From: JACJWR01 sp964547485
GTDB taxonomy: Bacteria; Actinomycetota; Actinomycetes; S36-B12; UBA10799
Length of the DNA: 6,480 nucleotides
Assembly: GCA_964547485.1 (NCBI GenBank)
Contig: CAZJNU010000128.1
Location: 1 to 6,480 of the forward strand
Direction of reading: 5' to 3'
Made by a program: the position numbers and the translations under genes. The notes under the pieces are model-generated. The model was given only the letters and a program-made list of their open reading frames with translations. It searched no databases and was not told the DNA's origin. Positions 6,435 to 6,480 of the stretch are shown one piece after another (position 1 is the stretch's first letter; every line of letters starts with the position of its first letter).

Positions 6435-6480
6435 CAGGCTCGGCATACGCAGCCGCCGGTGTCGACGTCGAAGCCGGCGA
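6431..6480 (+). CDS. purM: Phosphoribosylformylglycinamidine cyclo-ligase (AIR synthetase), 5' end only
   Basis: Sixteen complete codons are visible, reading MTGSAYAAAGVDVEAG before the window ends. The SYA-x-AGVD-x-EAGD type opening is the usual N-terminus of PurM, and purM directly follows purF in this phylum. PurM closes FGAM to AIR with ATP (step 5), using the product of PurL. The GTG start overlaps the purF stop as GTGA; no strong Shine-Dalgarno sequence is visible, so translation is probably coupled to purF. The catalytic and ATP-binding parts lie outside the window, so integrity cannot be judged. Confidence 0.88.
   Translation, partial: MTGSAYAAAGVDVEAG

Overview
The window is a high-GC stretch from an actinobacterium (Actinomycetota), with every gene on the + strand and packed head to tail. 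The lineage call rests on three things. The PurL reads closely like the mycobacterial enzyme. A small SCP-like gene sits directly before purF and purM, as at the Rv0807-purF-purM locus of Mycobacterium tuberculosis. All four visible start codons are GTG. I would place it in or near Mycobacteriales, but genus cannot be told from the sequence.

Layout: (1) bases 2-2269 hold purL (FGAM synthase, large PurL subunit), entered from outside the window. Its frame is broken at 140-142 by an in-frame TAG where a conserved Lys codon is expected. The active-site-type His of the same motif also reads Leu. Downstream of that point the gene is intact. (2) Bases 2266-4506 encode a 746-residue two-domain protein: an N-terminal class B flavin-dependent monooxygenase joined in one frame to a C-terminal alpha/beta hydrolase. 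(3) Bases 4499-4888 encode a 129-residue bacterial SCP-like (sterol carrier family) protein. (4) Bases 4899-6434 encode a complete PurF with propeptide, catalytic Cys and all four Fe-S cysteines. (5) From base 6431 the first codons of purM begin and run off the window.

The genes overlap or nearly touch (4-base overlap, 8-base overlap, 10-base gap, 4-base overlap), so they are probably co-transcribed and partly translationally coupled. PurF, PurL and PurM catalyse steps 1, 4 and 5 of de novo IMP synthesis. A second transcription start seems likely just before purF, where a TAGACT -10 element overlaps the stop codon of the SCP gene and is placed for a leaderless purF mRNA. The monooxygenase-hydrolase has no obvious purine role and is the accessory element of the locus.

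The items most worth following are the monooxygenase-hydrolase fusion, the double A-to-T lesion in purL (sequence error or real nonsense mutation), the leaderless purF promoter, and a perfect 11-bp GC hairpin just before the SCP gene. There is no stretch over 300 bases without a gene, and I see no RNA genes, mobile elements or CRISPR arrays.
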